This document shows positions 60,701-64,000 of a stretch of 64,000 nt of DNA, piece after piece. The notes under the pieces were generated by a model. That model did not search any database and had not been told where the DNA came from. It worked only from the letters and a program-made list of their open reading frames with translations. Position 1 is the first letter of the stretch; each line of letters starts with the position of its first letter. The position numbers were made by a program, and so were the translations under genes. This DNA comes from Tritrichomonas foetus (lineage: Eukaryota > Parabasalia > Tritrichomonadida > Tritrichomonadidae): the NCBI GenBank assembly GCA_001839685.1, contig MLAK01000599.1, positions 1 to 64,000 on the forward strand, read 5' to 3'.

Positions 60701-61307
60701 TGATAAAGATGATGATTTATCAATATATGAAAGCGTGAATCCATATTTCAAAGTGGGGTCACCAAAAAGTATCGCTTTTAAAAACGACCAAATAGCACTA
60801 ATTTCTTTGAAATTAATTGGATTAAGCAATTTTGTGAAAATTAATTCACCACAAATTGTTAAAAGTTATTTAACCGATATTCTTTCACAACTTTCAGAAA
60901 TCGACGATTTTTATCGAATTTCTATTCGTAATAACACAATTATCGTAGCTAGTAAAAATATTGTATTTTCTACGAATAATCAATTCATATCGGTATGTGC
61001 TGACTTTGGTAAAAAAGCACAGAATATCGTTAGTTCACTTTCTAAACAATATGAAACTGACGTTTTTTGTTCCGTTCTTTTCCATCGTTGTGAAGCAATG
61101 ACTTTAAATGTGAATGATGTTCAATGCGGACAAAGTGACTTTACATCAAATGTGATAAACTTTATTGATGAATGTCACAGTCATTTCCTAATGAATGCAA
61201 TTGGATTTGTCCCAAGAATGAAAATTACTCAGATTTTAAATATGAGTAAAATAATGACAATTACGCTCAAGAATGGAGCGACTGCGGATATTTTTATATT
61301 TATATAA
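57741..61307 (+). CDS. Polytopic membrane protein with degenerate cyclase domain
   Basis: A 1,188-residue protein. About eight hydrophobic spans fill residues 40-310. One more lies near 470-490, two around 615-700 and one near 830-855, with a loop of about 120 residues between. The C-terminal third is soluble. It resembles the trichomonad receptor-type adenylate/guanylate cyclases: a PAS-like region (about 890-985) and then a segment from about 1010 that follows the class III cyclase fold. In IALISLKLIGLSNF the first metal-binding Asp position is Lys1024. In ISIRNNTIIVAS the second is Asn1065, 41 residues later. With both metal ligands gone, catalysis is unlikely. It may act as a sensor or partner subunit. 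The topology and cyclase descent are inferred from pattern only. Confidence 0.68.
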   Translation: MDQVLLEEDQQKEVGYTQNKVFIFANEIQFFVSNHNILNQVISFIIYLLLIAYNFLSALPISPLDNPEMELIDYAYMIFTGTISNPSKSSIVIISILLNTIVLFLLGITFIVSMYLLVTPVHLPFAIKVVAVLWYYVIPLFTPIELVVLSRTYNYLSITDDNLLFLFFLFTNIFIYAMILIVGVFNAVTIYRVKYIFSTLKPFQAIAFTFLLAVSHQMISFVSYPSQALLVVSFFIQLAGIIYFTYQTPYITIWMTTALLTYYIFSLCVSILRVLPIVVEFWEIFIVLGASLMISIVLSFSFKSHILCKIGLLKNRFDRTRFDINQKIVSVDLRSLQNIEIWALLKIFPELSRKLQDLLFKILDSRDPKTFEDSLFLYTFEIVLNYNDDKIYISKNQIYALKSLKTKFWEAVWKVNFSVLPQISAEIGHRRVILQQNILFYNNYNRRSHKTVKKLTSPGKIQKNHHLTILHILVILFCAASVLSQYFISISFRSSYSKFVKFTKLRNFLTSISLIQIDLWPKNNFLSKNTYDIVIDNWEKIKNEDILTLDLNEIPYISIIQTYLNDLSNYNTTLELTDALTSLDIFHIFHNLFLKSNGHFDRINYRTNSDIESALFSVLAIISFFYIIGFIGSILRLSNQEHSFFAGFQSFSKNSIINYRKIEIKNEINVPVPLHTIEWDVLKYFIISYLTSFVAMFFLWLIVYLEFYFLKEDSKRFSNYTDLTGSFALAYGYYSVSVFYGKRSFFQPKVMEAIDISDDYFNQLYIDNESSTLIKIIPKSIFKNIASFYYQTPLKESDNSIKETIRQLYKDADLLDTPIFQYDCDFIVRVVVFLISTIFLTIVAYFSHYVFHIIHDSSISEKIGLLIDFENEANIENWKLDKYNSDDLPLILLKMSSDLTIKFATKCAKEKLNIDVGNNFTDIKNYDLIHSSEILNAIHDMKNTNSSNSITIKKDNGKFTIINPHFQIISCIKTLKSIILIDDVELVDKDDDLSIYESVNPYFKVGSPKSIAFKNDQIALISLKLIGLSNFVKINSPQIVKSYLTDILSQLSEIDDFYRISIRNNTIIVASKNIVFSTNNQFISVCADFGKKAQNIVSSLSKQYETDVFCSVLFHRCEAMTLNVNDVQCGQSDFTSNVINFIDECHSHFLMNAIGFVPRMKITQILNMSKIMTITLKNGATADIFIFI

Positions 61308-61612
61308 AACTTGTTTGTATCTTTAATATTCATTAATCATTTTTCTTTCTTTTCTTCTTTGGCTTCTCATCATGATTAGGTCAGAATAATAATCACAAAT
61401 TTTCTAATATTCATCAAACATAACAAGCAGTTTAAGCATTTTCAACAAACTTTTTTAATATTCTCTTTCTCTCTCTCTAAATATTTATAATATAAAAAAA
61501 TCATAATGATATTTAAATGCAAATATTATAAGATTTTTAAATACTAATAACAAGAATAACTAATCAAATAAAACTGATACATAACAAAAAAACAAACAAT
61601 AAACGACAAATT
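61308..61612. other. Convergent intergenic region
   Basis: 3' flanks of the cyclase-like gene and the leftward TAF6 gene. It contains a short CT-rich tract near 61462-61478. No gene seen. Confidence 0.6.
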
Positions 61613-62932
61613 CTATAAATACATAAACGCTGAATCATCAACAACATAGTGTGTTGCATCTGATCCAAAAGTATCCATCATGTCTCTATACAAGTCCTTC
61701 GAATATCCGTGGATTGGCACCATTCCAAGTGCCTTCAATCTGAAGGTATCTGCATGCAAAGCCCTGCCAAACGCCGAAGCACAAAGTGAATAAAAATGCA
61801 TTCTCAATTGACTCTCGTTCAAATCACCTTCGTTGTTTTTTGAGCCAAGTTCATCAATAACAGGAATAATGTTTGGTAATACAAACTTTGAAGCGGTTTC
61901 TAAACTCATTGCAAGAAGCCCCTGGAGTGCTCCACATTTTTCAGTCAACCCGAAAGTTCCACGAAGAAGGACACCAAGGAATTGTGCAGTGATTCTCGGC
62001 TGTACTGTTGAATATCCTTGTTCGAAAGTGTGTCTCAACAGGCATCGAAGGAGATCTACAGAATAAGTTCTCAAAATAAAAAGTTCGTTCCAGAGCTTTG
62101 GCCCAATTTGTGGGGAAAGAAGACAAGATAACGCAACTGTAATAAAATGTGGCATATACACATTCAAAAAGCGTAAGGATCGATTTGAAACAAGAGCTCG
62201 AATGGTTGAAACTGATACATAAAGCATATCATAGCGATTTGGATAATCTCTCAACAACAAAAGCGAGAATCTCAAAAAATAAGGAAGTAACGTTTGAATG
62301 TAAGTCGCAAAATGCAAATTTTTGAACATTTTTTCTCTTTCTTCGCTATTATCACTAAGTAAACGTTCCCTCAACTTCTTATAAAAAAGCTGAAGCTCAT
62401 ATGAAAAAACATGCTTCGATGAAGCAAACTCTAAATCTTGGTCGATTTTCTGCTTCGGCTGGTTGGTTGCAACTTTCAATTCTTCTGAAATTTGCTCGGC
62501 CTCTTGCTGCTCGTCTGCCAATTCTGGAGCCAGCGGCTTTCCAGCGATTGTTATCCATTCGAAATCAAATGACGTATCGTACGGATATGGCGCTGGCTCA
62601 AATCTGTTGAACATGTCGATTGGAATTTGATGATCGTTGTACACGTAAAGGTCTAATGCATTGACATTTCCGGCATTGAGCAATCCCGGAGCTTCTCCGC
62701 TTGAATAGCCAAAAACTGGCTCCATTCCGTTAGCCTCAAGCGCTGTGTTGATGTCTGAAACACGAAGTCGCGTCCGTTTCGAAGTTACCATCAATTGATG
62801 GGAATCTGCCAGGACTTTTAAAATTTCTCTTTGTGTGCTGTTCGCAATTTTGGCATAGACGGGTTCTTTGATATGCGTAATTCCAAAAGATTCGGCGATA
62901 TTGGAAATTGTTGCATTTATCACTTGCGACAT
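61613..62932 (-). CDS. TAF6, TFIID/SAGA subunit
   Basis: General transcription factor subunit that pairs with TAF9 through a histone fold. The 439-residue protein begins with the histone fold (about 5-70; ESFGITHIKEPVYAKIANSTQREI and RLRVSDINTALEANGMEPVFGY). Then comes the TAF6-specific stretch with LDLYVYNDHQIPIDMFNRF and FEWITIAGKPLAPE. After a linker, a C-terminal HEAT-repeat domain (about 170-430) follows, with LHFATYIQTLLPYFLRFSL and VRALVSNRSL-like helices. The domain order matches eukaryotic TAF6. The start ATG is preceded by TTTTTCA. Its presence suggests a TFIID-like machine in an organism with initiator-driven promoters. Confidence 0.9.
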   Translation of the reverse strand: MSQVINATISNIAESFGITHIKEPVYAKIANSTQREILKVLADSHQLMVTSKRTRLRVSDINTALEANGMEPVFGYSSGEAPGLLNAGNVNALDLYVYNDHQIPIDMFNRFEPAPYPYDTSFDFEWITIAGKPLAPELADEQQEAEQISEELKVATNQPKQKIDQDLEFASSKHVFSYELQLFYKKLRERLLSDNSEEREKMFKNLHFATYIQTLLPYFLRFSLLLLRDYPNRYDMLYVSVSTIRALVSNRSLRFLNVYMPHFITVALSCLLSPQIGPKLWNELFILRTYSVDLLRCLLRHTFEQGYSTVQPRITAQFLGVLLRGTFGLTEKCGALQGLLAMSLETASKFVLPNIIPVIDELGSKNNEGDLNESQLRMHFYSLCASAFGRALHADTFRLKALGMVPIHGYSKDLYRDMMDTFGSDATHYVVDDSAFMYL

Positions 62933-63167
62933 TGAAAAATTTTAAATGCTTGGTTTCAAGAAAACTTTTTGAATTCCAACGAAAAATCAAAAAATTTAGA
63001 AGCGAAAAATTCGAAGAAAGAAATGATATTGTAGCTCGCTTCCTTTATATCATTTGGGTGGATGGAAATGGCTAAATTATGAATTTTTCAAGCCAGAGTT
63101 TTTGTGTTTGTATTTTTTAAATGAATTCATTTTCTAACTTCGATATTCGAATATCACAATATATTAC

Positions 63168-63304
63168 TTTCACCTTTTAGGTATGCAAAACCTCTCAAAT
63201 TTCACCTTAATTGCTATTTTTGTATAATCATTTTTGATTATTAATTTCACCTTAATAATAATAAGCTAAAATGTGAAAAGAAAATGCAATGTTTTCACCC
63301 TAAT
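63168..63304. repeat. Four spaced TTTCACC motifs
   Basis: TTTCACC followed by TTTT, TTAA, TTAA or CTAA starts at 63168, 63200, 63245 and 63293, at spacings of 32-48 bases. It is outside any gene, about 240-370 bases upstream of TAF6. It may be a control cluster or a decayed repeat. Confidence 0.55.
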
Positions 63305-63458
63305 ATGATGATATCCTTAAGGTAAAATTATAGTCAATTAACCGTCACACCTCACAAATGGACTGTATAGCAATTAAGCCTAAATTAACCTTAATATGAT
63401 ATATATTTTTATTATTAGTTTTCTGTGATCGATTCTGAGCCTAATTAGTGATCGATCG

Positions 63459-63743
63459 TCACTTAAAAATCAAAATGATACCCCGTCGAAAGAAGTATTT
63501 ACACTCAAAAAAAGTGAAACAATCCAGAAAGAAATATGTACCAAGATTATTTTTGTTTATTATAACATGATTTGATAATAAATATTCGAAACATTTGATT
63601 GCTCCTTCAATATTTGAAGTATATTTAATAAATGATATTTGGGTGTAGTTTGAATTAAAATTGTCATTTGCATCATGATTCAGCAAAATACTATCTAGAT
63701 ATTTTTGATTAATATCAATATATATATATATATCTTTGAAAGA
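63459..63743 (-). pseudogene. Possible ankyrin/DUF3447-type gene remnant
   Basis: A minus-strand open stretch of about 95 codons with no ATG start, reading YLDSILLNHDANDNFN, then SFIKYTSNIEGAIKCFEYLL and SNHV. The pattern (DSI...NFN...SIKCFKYLLxN) is the usual opening of the large trichomonad ankyrin-repeat families with a DUF3447 region. No ankyrin repeats follow before the stop. Likely a decayed fragment; pattern memory only. Confidence 0.3.
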
Positions 63744-64000
63744 TTACCCTTTGGAAAGTTTATATTATCATTTTTGATATATTTAAAAGTTATTTTAATA
63801 TCATATCTATTTCTACCGAATTAGATTGATTTTCGATGTGAATCCATAGTATTTTATATTATTTGAAGATTTTCGAAAGAAACAAAATCTATCTTCACGC
63901 TTCGATTATTGAAAATATTGCAGATTATTAATTTACTAACTTAAAAAGGAAAATTCGTGAATACATGAATGGAGAAATTATCGAAAAAAATCGATGTGAA

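Larger units (their letters stand above)
62933..64000. other. Right-edge intergenic region
   Basis: About 1.07 kb upstream of TAF6. It holds four spaced copies of a TTTCACC motif, an AT dinucleotide tract near 63717-63732 and a possible ankyrin-type gene remnant on the minus strand (both listed). No intact gene seen. Confidence 0.55.

Noticed and set aside
1..64000. tRNA or rRNA genes
   Set aside because: Looked for typical internal promoter boxes and conserved rRNA stretches by eye and saw none; a covariance-model scan would be decisive.

Overview
The window looks like nuclear DNA of a parabasalid protist (trichomonad), most like a Tritrichomonas-type genome. It is very AT-rich. About 26 genes are packed on both strands, and nearly all read as single uninterrupted frames with the standard code. 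I found no introns with certainty. The repertoire is eukaryotic (IFT proteins, TAF6, LTV1, calnexin, Rab), so this is not prokaryotic or organellar DNA. Several start codons sit a few bases after a TCA initiator-like motif, and several TAA stops run straight into TAAA; both are known parabasalid habits. Species assignment is inference.

Layout. 1-12.9 kb: membrane-anchored dephospho-CoA kinase (-), a putative surface membrane protein (+), an unknown helical protein (-), a HAS1/DDX18-type RNA helicase (+), an EFM7-like methyltransferase (+), a 22-bp minisatellite, a Rab8-like GTPase (+), a coiled-coil protein (-) and calnexin (+). 13-27.3 kb: an unusual fusion of a Rho-like GTPase, a coiled coil and a kinase-like domain (+), a giant BEACH protein (+), a membrane-anchored epimerase with a possible glycosyltransferase-like tail (+), and dolichol kinase (-). 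27.4-40 kb: an unknown helical-repeat protein, SPAG17/PF6-like, IFT121/WDR35, BRWD/PHIP-like and a small coiled-coil protein, all (+), followed by an assembly gap inside a 20-bp minisatellite. 40.7-50.1 kb: a 1,897-residue coiled-coil protein, a GH35 beta-galactosidase and a TPR protein, all (+). 51.5-63 kb: LTV1 (-), UDP-glucuronate decarboxylase (+), a Tctex1 dynein light chain (-), IFT56/TTC26 (+), a multi-membrane-span protein with a degenerate cyclase domain (+) and TAF6 (-). Two intergenic stretches hold likely gene debris: the end of a ubiquitin protease and an ankyrin/DUF3447-like piece.

Themes. Four proteins are ciliary (SPAG17, IFT121, Tctex1-type light chain, IFT56), which fits a flagellate. 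Dolichol kinase, calnexin, UDP-xylose synthase, the epimerase fusion and GH35 belong to glycan synthesis, folding control or breakdown. HAS1 and LTV1 serve ribosome assembly. Several signalling or chromatin proteins keep a fold but lack canonical catalytic or binding residues: the GTPase-kinase fusion, the cyclase-like domain, the bromodomain and the BEACH core. The GTPase-pseudokinase fusion is the strongest candidate for an undescribed system.
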